Positions 17,119 through 25,486 of a DNA stretch of 64,000 nucleotides are shown here, piece by piece. Made by a program: the position numbers and the translations under genes. The number at the start of each line of letters is the position of its first letter. The stretch's first letter is position 1. The DNA is taken from the NCBI GenBank assembly GCA_022705325.1, contig JAKJER010000001.1:1-64000 (forward strand). Reading direction: 5' to 3'. Source of the stretch: Planctomycetota bacterium (GTDB lineage: Bacteria; Planctomycetota; Phycisphaerae; SM23-33). The notes below the pieces were generated by a model. That model was not told the origin of the DNA. It worked only from the letters and a program-made list of their open reading frames with translations, and ran no database searches.

Positions 17119-18243
17119 CTAGATGTCCTTTCGCCACACCGTTCGATTGACATAGTCGACATAACTGACGATGATCCGCACGACCTTGGCCGACACGTTG
17201 GCGGGCTGGTAGTCCTGGACCGGGCGGATGTCTACCCGTCCGCCCGCGTGCTCGATGGCGAGCTTCACCGCGTCCTCAACGCGCTGGGGGTGGAGGTCGG
17301 CCATCAGCACCGTCGCCTCGTCCATGCCTTCAGGCCGCTCGTGAGCCTGGCGGATGGTCACGGCGGGGAAGCCCAGCAGCGACGACTCCTCGGTGATCGT
17401 CCCGCTGTCGCTGATTACGCACAGGGCGTGCTGCTGGAGGCGGACGTAATCGAAGAAGCCCAGAGGCTTGAGGAACCGCACCCGCGGATCGACCTGCGCC
17501 GCGGCAGACTCTCCCAGCCGCCGGCGGGTCCGCGGATGCGTCGAGACGATCAGCGGCAGGTCATGCGCCCCAGCCAGGGCGTTCAGGCAGTCCAGCAGGG
17601 CCGCCAGCCGCCGGGGGCGATCGACGTTCTCCTCGCGGTGGGCGCTGACGACGAAGTATCGCCCAGCCTGGAGGCCAAGGCGGTCCAGCACGTCGCTGGC
17701 GTCGATCCCCGGCTTGTAGTGCGCGAGGACCTCCTTCATGGGCGAGCCTGTCTTGATGATGGTCTCGCCGCGGATGCCCTCGGCCAGCAGGTAGCGGCGG
17801 GCGTGCTCGGTGTACACGAGGTTGATGTCGCTGATGTGATCGATGATCTTGCGGTTGATTTCCTCGGGCACGCGCTGGTCGAAGGAGCGGTTGCCGGCTT
17901 CCATGTGGAAGATGGGCACTTGGCGGCGCTTGGCGGCGTAGGCGGCCAGGCAACTGTTGGTGTCGCCCAGGACCAGCAGGGCGTCGGGTTGCACCTGTTC
18001 GATCAACTCGTCGCTGCGGGCGATGACGTTGGCGACGGTCTGGGCGGGGCGGTCGGCAGCCGCCTGAAGAAAGTGGTCCGGCTTGCGGAGGTCGAGCTGC
18101 TGAAAGAAGATCTCGTTGAGTTCGTAATCATGGTTCTGCCCGGTGTGGGCGACCACGTGGTCCAGTCGGGCGTCCAGTTCGGCGATTACCCGGCTGAGCT
18201 TGATGATCTCGGGACGGGTTCCCAGGACGGTCAGGACTTTCAT
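17119..18243 (-). CDS. fnlC: UDP-sugar 2-epimerase, FnlC/Cap5G type
   Basis: This 374-residue protein is in the non-hydrolysing UDP-GlcNAc 2-epimerase family: LTVLGTRPEIIKLSRVI at the start, LGDTNSCLAAYAAKRR (92-107), and HMEAGNRSFDQRVPEEINRK (113-132). The last block, with GNRSFDQRVPEEINRK in place of the WecB form, is characteristic of FnlC, WbjD and Cap5G, which perform the final 2-epimerisation to UDP-N-acetyl-L-fucosamine. Its ATG overlaps the stop of the upstream reductase (ATGA). The product assignment relies on family resemblance; the FnlA dehydratase is absent from this window. Confidence 0.82.
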   Translation of the reverse strand: MKVLTVLGTRPEIIKLSRVIAELDARLDHVVAHTGQNHDYELNEIFFQQLDLRKPDHFLQAAADRPAQTVANVIARSDELIEQVQPDALLVLGDTNSCLAAYAAKRRQVPIFHMEAGNRSFDQRVPEEINRKIIDHISDINLVYTEHARRYLLAEGIRGETIIKTGSPMKEVLAHYKPGIDASDVLDRLGLQAGRYFVVSAHREENVDRPRRLAALLDCLNALAGAHDLPLIVSTHPRTRRRLGESAAAQVDPRVRFLKPLGFFDYVRLQQHALCVISDSGTITEESSLLGFPAVTIRQAHERPEGMDEATVLMADLHPQRVEDAVKLAIEHAGGRVDIRPVQDYQPANVSAKVVRIIVSYVDYVNRTVWRKDI

Positions 18244-19169
18244 GTTCGGTCTTCCCCTTTCCGGCAGAAGGCAGACAGCTCGGCCACCATCTCGCGCGTA
18301 GTGGGCGGCTGATCATAGCCGGCCCGTTTCCAGAGGTCCTGGTTCGCCTGGGGGCGGGCGGTGACCAGCGTGCGGTCGACGGCGACGGAGGCATTCATGC
18401 GATTGATGGTGATGTCCGGCCGGGCGAAGTTCTCGGCCAGGGACGCCAGCAGGTCGGCCTTGGCGATCCGGTCGGCGGGAATCACGTGCTGAACATGGGC
18501 CAGTTCCGGCTGACTTAGCGCGATGCCCTCGAAAAGCCGGGCGAATTGGAGAGTGGTCACGCCGTTCCAGAGATGGTTGAGGAAGCCATTGACGCTCCCG
18601 TTGGGGGGCCGGCCGAGGAACCAGTCCATCAGGGAATGGTGGGCCTGGGTCTCGGGCCCGATGATGGAGCATCGCAGGTGGAACACGTTGGGCGAGTAGA
18701 CCTCGCCGAGGCTCTTGGTCTTGCCGTAGACGTCCCATGCGTCATGGGCGTCGCCTTCGGCGTAGTCGCCCTTGACTCCGGAGTAGACGCAGTCGGTGGC
18801 GATCTGGACGACGCGGAAGCCGTTCTTCTCGGCCGCCGCAGCCAGCTGGTGGGGGAACAGGGCGTTGACTCGCACCGCCCGTTGCACCTGGTCGGGCTTG
18901 TCGTCTTTCACGTAGGGCTTGATGATCCCGATGGCGTTGACGACCCACGAGGCGCCCTCCACCGCCCGGGCGATGACCTGGTCGTCGGCCTGTTCGGCAT
19001 CGAGCGTTCGCCACTGGACCGACGGCAGGGAAGACTGAAGCGCTTCCCACCTGGACGGGTTGCGGAGCGTTGCGAGCACGCGCAGGTCGGGATTGCGGCT
19101 GAGACGTTTGACGATCACGGAGCCCAGCATTCCGCTGGCCCCGAGCACGGCGACAGTTGTCTGGCCCAC
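18240..19169 (-). CDS. RmlD-like NAD(P)-dependent sugar reductase (SDR)
   Basis: This 309-residue reading starts at a GTG at 19169, four bases after AAAGGTGAG and five bases after the stop of the cupin gene; a longer in-frame start would overlap the cupin gene. It has a Rossmann loop GASGMLG (10-16), the RmlD-type segment QIATDCVYSG (122-131) and the catalytic YGKTK (148-152). It should reduce a 4-keto deoxy sugar bound to a nucleotide. In this operon it is the best candidate for the reductase step before FnlC. Confidence 0.83.
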   Translation of the reverse strand: MGQTTVAVLGASGMLGSVIVKRLSRNPDLRVLATLRNPSRWEALQSSLPSVQWRTLDAEQADDQVIARAVEGASWVVNAIGIIKPYVKDDKPDQVQRAVRVNALFPHQLAAAAEKNGFRVVQIATDCVYSGVKGDYAEGDAHDAWDVYGKTKSLGEVYSPNVFHLRCSIIGPETQAHHSLMDWFLGRPPNGSVNGFLNHLWNGVTTLQFARLFEGIALSQPELAHVQHVIPADRIAKADLLASLAENFARPDITINRMNASVAVDRTLVTARPQANQDLWKRAGYDQPPTTREMVAELSAFCRKGEDRT

Positions 19170-19173
19170 GGGC

Positions 19174-19626
19174 TCACCTTTCCACGACGGTCCACGCGTC
19201 CCAGTATCGGGCATCGTAGCGGACATCGTCGTCTTTGCTCTGGTCCAGGGTGGACGTAGAGAAGAACATCAGCTTCAGGTCGGCTGTCAGACTCATGAAG
19301 CCGTTGGCATGGGAGGGCGGAATGTACAGGATCGCGGGTTTGTGGGCCGACAGGACGTAGCGATGGACTTTGGCGTCCTTGTTCGGAGCCGCCCAGTCGC
19401 CCTGGACGGGCACAGCCGCCACGATGGCTGCCCCCTGTACGGGCAGCACGTACTTGGCTTCGTGGCGGTGGGCGTGCCAGGCCCGGATGAAGCCCTGGCG
19501 GTGATTGCTCACCATGTAGAACCGCTTGACGCCCTCGACACTGAATCCGTTGACGAAGCTCACTTCTCCGCGGTCGTCGGCCGCCAGACCGCCTTCAATG
19601 AGTCTTGGCTCGGAGGGAAGATTCAT
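19174..19626 (-). CDS. RmlC-like cupin, sugar epimerase/ketoisomerase family
   Basis: This 150-residue protein starts at the ATG at 19626 with GGAGACGGT just before it. It is a one-domain cupin: DDRGEVSFVNGF, then IRAWHAHRHEAKYVLPVQGAA with the histidine cluster, then PAILYIPPSHANGFMSL. This layout belongs to dTDP-4-dehydrorhamnose 3,5-epimerase-like and FdtA/WxcM-like proteins that epimerise or isomerise 4-keto sugars. It lies between the epimerase/dehydratase and reductase genes, suiting a middle step of nucleotide-sugar synthesis. Confidence 0.75.
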   Translation of the reverse strand: MNLPSEPRLIEGGLAADDRGEVSFVNGFSVEGVKRFYMVSNHRQGFIRAWHAHRHEAKYVLPVQGAAIVAAVPVQGDWAAPNKDAKVHRYVLSAHKPAILYIPPSHANGFMSLTADLKLMFFSTSTLDQSKDDDVRYDARYWDAWTVVER

Positions 19627-19645
19627 ACCGTCTCCTCTGTCGTGT

Positions 19646-20614
19646 CTACTGATCGTGCCGTTCGCCGACATCGTCCAAATGGGTATTGAACATCGACAGG
19701 TAAACCTGGTTGGTGTAGCGGGGGTTGTCCACGTTCTTCAGCCGCCGGGACTCCAGCAGGAACTTGACTTCCTCGATTCCCTCGTCGATCGACCCCTGGG
19801 GCTTGAAGCCCAGAACCGTCCGGGCCTTCTCGCTGGACACGCGGTAGTTGCGGGCATCCTGGAATTTCATCGGCGTGTGTTCGATGACCAGGTCCGGGAA
19901 GTGGTTTCGCACCTGGTAGGCCAGGTCCATGATCCGCACGTTCTGGCGCTGCAGGTTGAACACCCCGGTGTGGGAGGTCTGGAGGTTCTCCACCGCCGCC
20001 CGGGCGGCGTCGCGCACGTGAAGCAGGGGCCGGAACTGGTCGCCCCCGAAGACGTTGATCTTGTGCTTCTGATGGGCCCGGACCGTGAGGGTGTTCACCA
20101 CCAAATCCATCCGGATTCGGGCGAAGAGATCGCCCACGCCGAACAGGGTTCCCAGGCGGAAGACAATGGCGTTGCGGTCAGCCAGGTACTTCTCCGCGGC
20201 CAGCTTGGTTGTCGCGTACACCGACAAGGGATCGGCCGGCGCCGACTCGTCCAGCACCGCCTCCTGGGCGCCATAGACTGAACAGGTGGACATGAAGACG
20301 ATCCGCTTGTCGTAGTGCTCCGCCAGCCATCGGACGCATTCCTGGTTGATGGCCACGCTCACTTCCGGATGCAGGGCGCAGGCCCCGTCTCCCACCAGGG
20401 CGGCCAGCCAGATCACGGCGTCGGACCACTCCAGGTGGGGAGTCAACCGGCCCGTGTCGCGGATGTCGCCGTAGACGAAATCGACCTGCTTGCGGTACGA
20501 TTCCTCGTACAGCAAGGCATCGAAGACACGAACGGCGTGCTGCCCGCCCGCCTCCAGCATATCCGTGACCGCTCCACCGACATAACCAGCGCCACCGACA
20601 ACCAAGACGTTCAT
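19646..20614 (-). CDS. NAD-dependent epimerase/dehydratase (extended SDR)
   Basis: This 322-residue protein starts MNVLVVGGAGYVGG at the ATG at 20614. It carries the GGAGYVGG dinucleotide loop (7-14), a conserved STCSVYG (109-115) and the catalytic YATTK (133-137), all typical of UDP-glucose epimerase/dehydratase relatives. The exact reaction (4-epimerase, dehydratase or reductase) is open. It is the first gene of the short leftward sugar operon, behind an extended -10 promoter candidate. Confidence 0.83.
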   Translation of the reverse strand: MNVLVVGGAGYVGGAVTDMLEAGGQHAVRVFDALLYEESYRKQVDFVYGDIRDTGRLTPHLEWSDAVIWLAALVGDGACALHPEVSVAINQECVRWLAEHYDKRIVFMSTCSVYGAQEAVLDESAPADPLSVYATTKLAAEKYLADRNAIVFRLGTLFGVGDLFARIRMDLVVNTLTVRAHQKHKINVFGGDQFRPLLHVRDAARAAVENLQTSHTGVFNLQRQNVRIMDLAYQVRNHFPDLVIEHTPMKFQDARNYRVSSEKARTVLGFKPQGSIDEGIEEVKFLLESRRLKNVDNPRYTNQVYLSMFNTHLDDVGERHDQ

Positions 20615-20654
20615 TGCTTCGCTCCGACGGCTGTCCTGCCGTCTCTGTGCTCCG

Positions 20655-20663
20655 ATACTAGCA
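20655..20663 (-). promoter_or_regulatory. Extended -10 promoter candidate for the nucleotide-sugar operon
   Basis: The minus strand reads TGCTAGTAT (20663-20655), an extended -10 element without a clear -35. Transcription would start near 20648, about 34 nt before the epimerase ATG. Confidence 0.45.
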
Positions 20664-20714
20664 TAGCCGCCTGATCCAAGAAAGCCGCAACTTCGCTGAC
20701 GGGCGGCGGTTCTG

Positions 20715-21539
20715 TCAAGACCGTCGATGTTCGCTCCGTTCATCGCGCTCGGGCTTGCGCCCGTAGAAGCCGCACATGAAGGCGAGTTGGGCCAGCCCGG
20801 GGCAACCGAACAATCGGCGGGTCAGGATGTTGTTGATCTTGGCTACCACGATGGGCAGGCGGTTGTGGGAGAAACTCACGCCGTAGACTTTCACGTCGGT
20901 CAGCCCATGTCGTTTCATGGCCCGCGTGAGCAGGCCCGGGGCAAACGCGCACTCGTCCTCCACCTGCCCGGTGATGTTCCCAAAGACCCGGCGGGCGATG
21001 ATGGTGATCCAACTGAAGGGGTGCAGGATGCTCGGCTCGAGCGAGAGGAAGCAGCCGCCCGGCTTGAGGACCCGGCACAACTCGCTGAGCAGCGGGTCGA
21101 ACCCGGTGCCCAGGTAATGGTGGAAGATCAGCGGCACGAGGACGACGTCGAACTGCTCGTCGCCGAACATGTCCATCCTGGTCATGTCGGCTACGTGCTT
21201 CTTGATCCCCGGGACCTGGATCTTGTCCAGCGCCTCGGGCGAGATGTCGACGCCCGTGATGTCCTGGAACAGGGGCTGGACATAGGGCAGATCGGCGCCG
21301 TCGCCGATGGGGGCCAGCAGCAGGGCCGGGTTGGGACGGTTCAGCCGCTGACAGGCCAATCGGATCACTTCCGCCATTCGCCGCTTCACGTAGTCGTAGC
21401 AGAAGGCCACCCGCTGTGGACTGTGAAACAGCGGCGAGTTGAGCGGGTGTTCCGTCTGGCGACGGCGCGCGACATGCCATTCCCGTTCGCGGGCGAGCTT
21501 CTGGCCGTAATCCTCCGTCGTCTTGATGCTCTTCTTCAT
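20715..21539 (-). CDS. Class I SAM-dependent methyltransferase
   Basis: This 274-residue protein carries LLAPIGDGADLPYVQP (about 74-89) as a degenerate SAM loop, DITGVDISPEALDKI as the acidic motif II, DVVLVPLIFHHYLG, and LCRVLKPGGCFLSLEP as the post-motif. It is the last gene of the long leftward polysaccharide operon and follows another methyltransferase by one base. The likely role is O- or N-methylation of a sugar in the polymer; the target is not determinable. Confidence 0.78.
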   Translation of the reverse strand: MKKSIKTTEDYGQKLAREREWHVARRRQTEHPLNSPLFHSPQRVAFCYDYVKRRMAEVIRLACQRLNRPNPALLLAPIGDGADLPYVQPLFQDITGVDISPEALDKIQVPGIKKHVADMTRMDMFGDEQFDVVLVPLIFHHYLGTGFDPLLSELCRVLKPGGCFLSLEPSILHPFSWITIIARRVFGNITGQVEDECAFAPGLLTRAMKRHGLTDVKVYGVSFSHNRLPIVVAKINNILTRRLFGCPGLAQLAFMCGFYGRKPERDERSEHRRS

Positions 21540-21540
21540 G

Positions 21541-22299
21541 TCATCTGCTCCCGACGTGGCAGCCGGCCTGCTGGGGACCTGCGGGTTTGCGGAACCCGCA
21601 CAAGATGTTCACGCGCCAGTCGGCCCAGCCTTCGCTTCGGTTGACCACGCGTTCGTAGAACGCCCCGGCCAGGAAGGTGGGCAGGCTGAAGGTGAGGCAG
21701 TTCGGACGGATCTCGATCGTCTTCATCAGCAGCGTCTGAAATCCTTCCCGCTCGAATCGCCGCCTGAGTTCGGCCCGCGTGTTCAACAGGTAGTGCGTGT
21801 CGAAAGTGTCGTCCTGCTCCACATGGTACAGCCTGCGGCGCAACCACTTGTGGAACCACTGGGGGGTAAGCCGGCTGATCTGGCAGACATAATGATAGAG
21901 ATTGGGCGTCAGGGCCAGGTAGAAGCCGCCCGGCCGGAGCACGCGCCGGATTTCCCGGATGAAGGAGACGGGCCTGGCCGCGTGCTCCATCATGTAGATG
22001 CTGAAGGCCAGGTCCACGCTCTGGTCTTCCAGCGGCAAGGCGGTGGCGTCGCCGACGATCCCGCGGTCCAGCAGCGGGTTGGTCTGCACGCGGGGGTCGA
22101 GGTCCGCGCCGATCACCTCCCGGACCCGCCCGCGAAGGTGGTAGGCGTTCAGTTCTCCCGCGCCGGCTCCGATATCCAGCACGGGGAAGTCCGGGCGGAG
22201 GGACTGTTCGAGGAGGCCTCGGAAGGCGAAACGCGCGTCTCCCTGTTCCGGGCGGGGGTAGAAGCGACGCTTCCAAGGCTGTACGCTCAGGAACGATAT
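21541..22299 (-). CDS. Class I SAM-dependent methyltransferase with unusual start
   Basis: The core shows VLDIGAGAGELNAY (SAM loop), VIGADLDPRVQTNPLL, FSIYMMEHAARPVSFI and IRRVLRPGGFYLALTPNLYHY. The only standard start codon is the GTG at 22182, inside the sequence VLDIGAG, which would remove the N-terminal helix of the fold. The frame is open upstream, and the added residues (SVQPWKRRFYPRPEQG, then FAFRGLLEQSL) look like a genuine methyltransferase N-terminus. An ATA codon at 22299, five bases after AGGAG, has ideal spacing and gives 252 residues. It overlaps the end of the glycosyltransferase gene by 13 bp. The start is uncertain. Confidence 0.7.
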   Translation of the reverse strand: MSFLSVQPWKRRFYPRPEQGDARFAFRGLLEQSLRPDFPVLDIGAGAGELNAYHLRGRVREVIGADLDPRVQTNPLLDRGIVGDATALPLEDQSVDLAFSIYMMEHAARPVSFIREIRRVLRPGGFYLALTPNLYHYVCQISRLTPQWFHKWLRRRLYHVEQDDTFDTHYLLNTRAELRRRFEREGFQTLLMKTIEIRPNCLTFSLPTFLAGAFYERVVNRSEGWADWRVNILCGFRKPAGPQQAGCHVGSR

Positions 22300-23468
22300 G
22301 TCGTCTCCTGCATCATCGTTCGTTTCGCTCCGCTCGCTCCAAGCAACCGGGTGTAGAACCGCCGGTACTTCTTCAATTCACGCTCCAGGGTCGGGTGGCG
22401 GAGGAAATAGTCGCGGCATCGCCTCCGCATCTGCTCCAGTGCCTGGGGATCGCGAAGCGCCGTCAGGGCCTCGATCAGGCGGACCGGATCATTATAACGA
22501 ATCACCAGGCCCAGGCCCTCGCGGCGGACCCAGTGTGCCTGGGCCATTCCCTCCGAGAGCACCACCGGCGTGCCCAGCATCAGTGCCTCGTAGAGCTTGT
22601 TGGGGGCAGCCATCCGGTTGACCTCGACGGACGGATCATACACGATCCAGACGGCGCTGCTGGACCGGGCAATGGCCAGGCTGTCCAGCCAGCCGCACTT
22701 GCCGAGCCAGCGGGCCCCGGGGCTTCGTTTGAACTGCTCCTCCAGTTCAGCCGGGCTGCACGAACCCGCCGCCCACACCTCCACAAAGCTGTCCTCTCCT
22801 GCACAGGCCGCCAGCAGCATGTCGGCCCCGCGAGAGGAGGCGATGTAGCCCAGAAAGGCTATCCTCACTTTGCCCGGCGGGGGCGGCTCATAGCCGGTTG
22901 TCTCGTCCAGGCGGTGGAGTTGATCGTGGCAGGTATTCAGCACCACCACGAGGGGGCGCCGACGCCCCCAGCGCCCGAGGTAGTCGATCCGGGACTCGTC
23001 GGGCACCACGATCGCCGAGGACAAGCCCATGATGCACCAGTCCACCGCGTACACGATCCGCCGCAGCACGGGCGAAAAGGCGAACGACAGGGCCAGTGGG
23101 TCGCGGATGTCGTAGACGACCTTGCACCCGGTAAGCAGCCGGCCCAGGACAGCGGGCAGGACCGCGTAAAAGTCGAAGGCCTGCACCACACGGGGGCGGT
23201 AGGAGAGAATATGCCCCAGTGCCCAGGCCTGAAACCACAAGATGCCGATCACCGCGCGCACGATCCTCCGCCAACCCGGGTATCTCAACGAAAAGTTGAA
23301 CCGCAAGACGGGGACGTCATTGCACTGGTCCCTGGACCCCAGCGGCAGGCCCCGGTGGTTCCAGCAGATCACCCGCAAATCATCGAATACGGCCGAGGCG
23401 GCCTCGAGCGTCCGCGGCACAGCCTGGTTCACGTCGTGTGGATTGGACCGGATCAGCAGGATCTTCAT
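22287..23468 (-). CDS. GT4-type glycosyltransferase
   Basis: This 393-residue protein starts MKILLIRSNPHDVNQAV at the ATG at 23468. The N-terminal domain shows VVQAFDFYAVLPAVLGRLL and KVVYDIRDPLAL, and the C-terminal domain shows VRIAFLGYIASSRGADMLLAA and an NKLYEALMLGTPVVLSEG block with the expected acidic neighbourhood. This is the GT-B build of family 4 retaining transferases. Its ATG overlaps the stop of the heparinase-like gene (ATGA), so translation is coupled. The sugar donor is not known. Confidence 0.83.
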   Translation of the reverse strand: MKILLIRSNPHDVNQAVPRTLEAASAVFDDLRVICWNHRGLPLGSRDQCNDVPVLRFNFSLRYPGWRRIVRAVIGILWFQAWALGHILSYRPRVVQAFDFYAVLPAVLGRLLTGCKVVYDIRDPLALSFAFSPVLRRIVYAVDWCIMGLSSAIVVPDESRIDYLGRWGRRRPLVVVLNTCHDQLHRLDETTGYEPPPPGKVRIAFLGYIASSRGADMLLAACAGEDSFVEVWAAGSCSPAELEEQFKRSPGARWLGKCGWLDSLAIARSSSAVWIVYDPSVEVNRMAAPNKLYEALMLGTPVVLSEGMAQAHWVRREGLGLVIRYNDPVRLIEALTALRDPQALEQMRRRCRDYFLRHPTLERELKKYRRFYTRLLGASGAKRTMMQETTYRS

Positions 23469-25486
23469 GTCTGCTCCCCAGCGGCTGTCGTGCCGGTTCC
23501 CGGCGGGACGCGCGGGCAGAATTCCATCGTTGCCTCCAGCGGCAGTCGGCTGCGGACCTGGAGCACGAGGGCCGACGTCTGGGCGATGCAGCCGTAGGAG
23601 GGGAACACCTGGTCCGCCTCGTCGTGGGCTTCCAGCGGGCTGCTCCACCGGACCTCGAAGCCGGCTCCGTCTGGGGCAGCCAGCGTGGCCGCGCGTCGGG
23701 CCTGGTCGATGTGTTCGATCACCAGGTCAGGCGCCAGGATCCACCGCCACTGAACCTGGTGCTGGCCGTCTCCGAGGAGTCGGTCGCGCACGACGATTCT
23801 CTGCATGCTGTCCAGTTGCAGTTCCCGTTCCACGCGAACGCCCAGACGAGCCAGGTACCCGTCATGGCGGCCGCGAAACCACCCGCCTTCGCCATCCGTC
23901 CGCCAATCCAGCACTTCCACCGGATAGGCGGTAACGGCGGGGATGTCCCAAAAAGAGAACGCAGACGGCTCCAGACCGTCCACGATGGGGGCATTATGCG
24001 CTTCCGCGGCTAGGGATGCCAGTCGAAACTGACGATCGGCCGTGTAAGAGTGCATCCCGCGATCGACCACGATGTCTCGTCCGCCCAGGCACAGGCAGAC
24101 GCTCAGGGCATCGTTGTGCCCGTGCCCTCCCCGGCCGCGGAACCCCACGTCGCCGCAATGGATGCACGCGTAGGCGCCGCCGCTTCGCAGGATCCAGAAC
24201 CCGCCTCCGGGGAACGCCCGGCTGCCACCGCTGGACGCTGCGGGCAACCGCTGCCAGGCTTGCCAACCTTCAGGCCCTAGCAGCCAGAGGGCCTCTTCGG
24301 CGAACCGTCCGGCCTGGGTCTTCCAGTCCCCTCGTCCAAAGAGAACCGCGCCGATGGCCAGCAAGTAGCGATGGTCGTGCAGCCGCCGGTCGCCCAGGAT
24401 CTGCACCCTGCCGTCGTCGTTGTCGCCCACCAGGGGCGCGCAACCATCGGGCTTGAGATAGCCGGCGACGAACTCAAACATGCGTTCGAGCCGGTCGGCC
24501 CAGCCTTTGGGAAGGGGCAGCCGGTGAGCCCGGCAGACCAGAAAGGCATGCAGGAAGATCTCCAGCACCAAGCGGTGATAAGGCACGGACCCTTCGTGGG
24601 TCACGCCGTCCTCGTACGTCTGGTGAGCCAACTCGCCGCCCAACTCGCGCAGGGCGAGTTGTTTCCACCGCCGGCTCTCGGCGTGCCACGGCACGGACAG
24701 GGCGATGTACAACAGCCCCAGCAGGTTGGACGAGTAATGGTTGCCGCGGATGTCGCTCCATTCGAGGTTGCGGTAGATGAACCGCCCGTGCTCGATCAGC
24801 ATCTCCAGCAATCGGTCCCAGAAGGCGTCGTCCAGCGACGGCGAGCGCCCGAAGAACGTCCGCATCCAGATCAAGCTGATCGCCCGCAGGGCACAATCCA
24901 TAGGACAGGCCCAGGCCACGCCCACGCCGACAGGATTGGCGCGATCGAAGTCGCCTACCACCCGCCCTGCCCTCCGGGCCAGTTCCTCCCGGGCGCTTCT
25001 CAGATATCGCCGGCCCAGGACGGCCAGGAACTGAAGCCGGCTCAACTCCCACGGGAATTTCACGTCGCTGGGCCGGGAGAGGTCCCTGTAGTCCACGCGA
25101 GAGTGGAAGCGATAAGGCCAGGTCAAGCCGGATTTGTAATCTCGAGACCAGTCGATCCCCTCCAGGCAGACCGGGCTGGACCCAAAGAAGGAGACGACGC
25201 CGTCCTCCGTCAGAAGATCGGCGGCTGGGTCGGTCTCGGCCAGTCCAGTCTCGTTGCCCAGCCGCGACACCTCGCCCGCCCGGGCGGGGGAGATCAGCAG
25301 CGAGCGGTCCAACAGGTCCAGACGGCGGGCCAGGGGGGGCCTGCGGCCGTGGCGGTCGCGGTAGACGTTCCAGCCGCAGTCGAAAGCCAGGGTCCTCGCG
25401 CGAGTGGCCGCGACCTGCCCCGCCTTCCACAGCAGGAAGCTCAGTGGCCGAGTCCGGGCTCGCCGCAGGACCTCTAGCAGCCGCAT
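23465..25486 (-). CDS. Heparinase II/III family polysaccharide lyase
   Basis: This 673-residue protein has an N-terminal alpha/alpha toroid (about 80-380) with the conserved NLEWSDIRGNHYSSNLLGLLY, and a C-terminal beta domain with GRGGHGHNDALSVCLCLGGR (about 450-470) and AHNAPIVDG, the Heparinase_II_III block. The family cleaves uronic-acid glycans by beta-elimination. Inside polysaccharide loci such genes are thought to trim or release the polymer. No signal peptide is obvious, which is odd for an enzyme acting on exported glycan. It overlaps the Wzy-like gene by 13 bp and the next transferase by 4 bp. Confidence 0.85.
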   Translation of the reverse strand: MRLLEVLRRARTRPLSFLLWKAGQVAATRARTLAFDCGWNVYRDRHGRRPPLARRLDLLDRSLLISPARAGEVSRLGNETGLAETDPAADLLTEDGVVSFFGSSPVCLEGIDWSRDYKSGLTWPYRFHSRVDYRDLSRPSDVKFPWELSRLQFLAVLGRRYLRSAREELARRAGRVVGDFDRANPVGVGVAWACPMDCALRAISLIWMRTFFGRSPSLDDAFWDRLLEMLIEHGRFIYRNLEWSDIRGNHYSSNLLGLLYIALSVPWHAESRRWKQLALRELGGELAHQTYEDGVTHEGSVPYHRLVLEIFLHAFLVCRAHRLPLPKGWADRLERMFEFVAGYLKPDGCAPLVGDNDDGRVQILGDRRLHDHRYLLAIGAVLFGRGDWKTQAGRFAEEALWLLGPEGWQAWQRLPAASSGGSRAFPGGGFWILRSGGAYACIHCGDVGFRGRGGHGHNDALSVCLCLGGRDIVVDRGMHSYTADRQFRLASLAAEAHNAPIVDGLEPSAFSFWDIPAVTAYPVEVLDWRTDGEGGWFRGRHDGYLARLGVRVERELQLDSMQRIVVRDRLLGDGQHQVQWRWILAPDLVIEHIDQARRAATLAAPDGAGFEVRWSSPLEAHDEADQVFPSYGCIAQTSALVLQVRSRLPLEATMEFCPRVPPGTGTTAAGEQT

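Noticed and set aside
16006..18312. Long open frame on the plus strand opposite the glycosyltransferase and 2-epimerase genes
   Set aside because: It is antisense to two strongly recognisable proteins, has no family resemblance, and is typical of spurious frames in GC-rich DNA.
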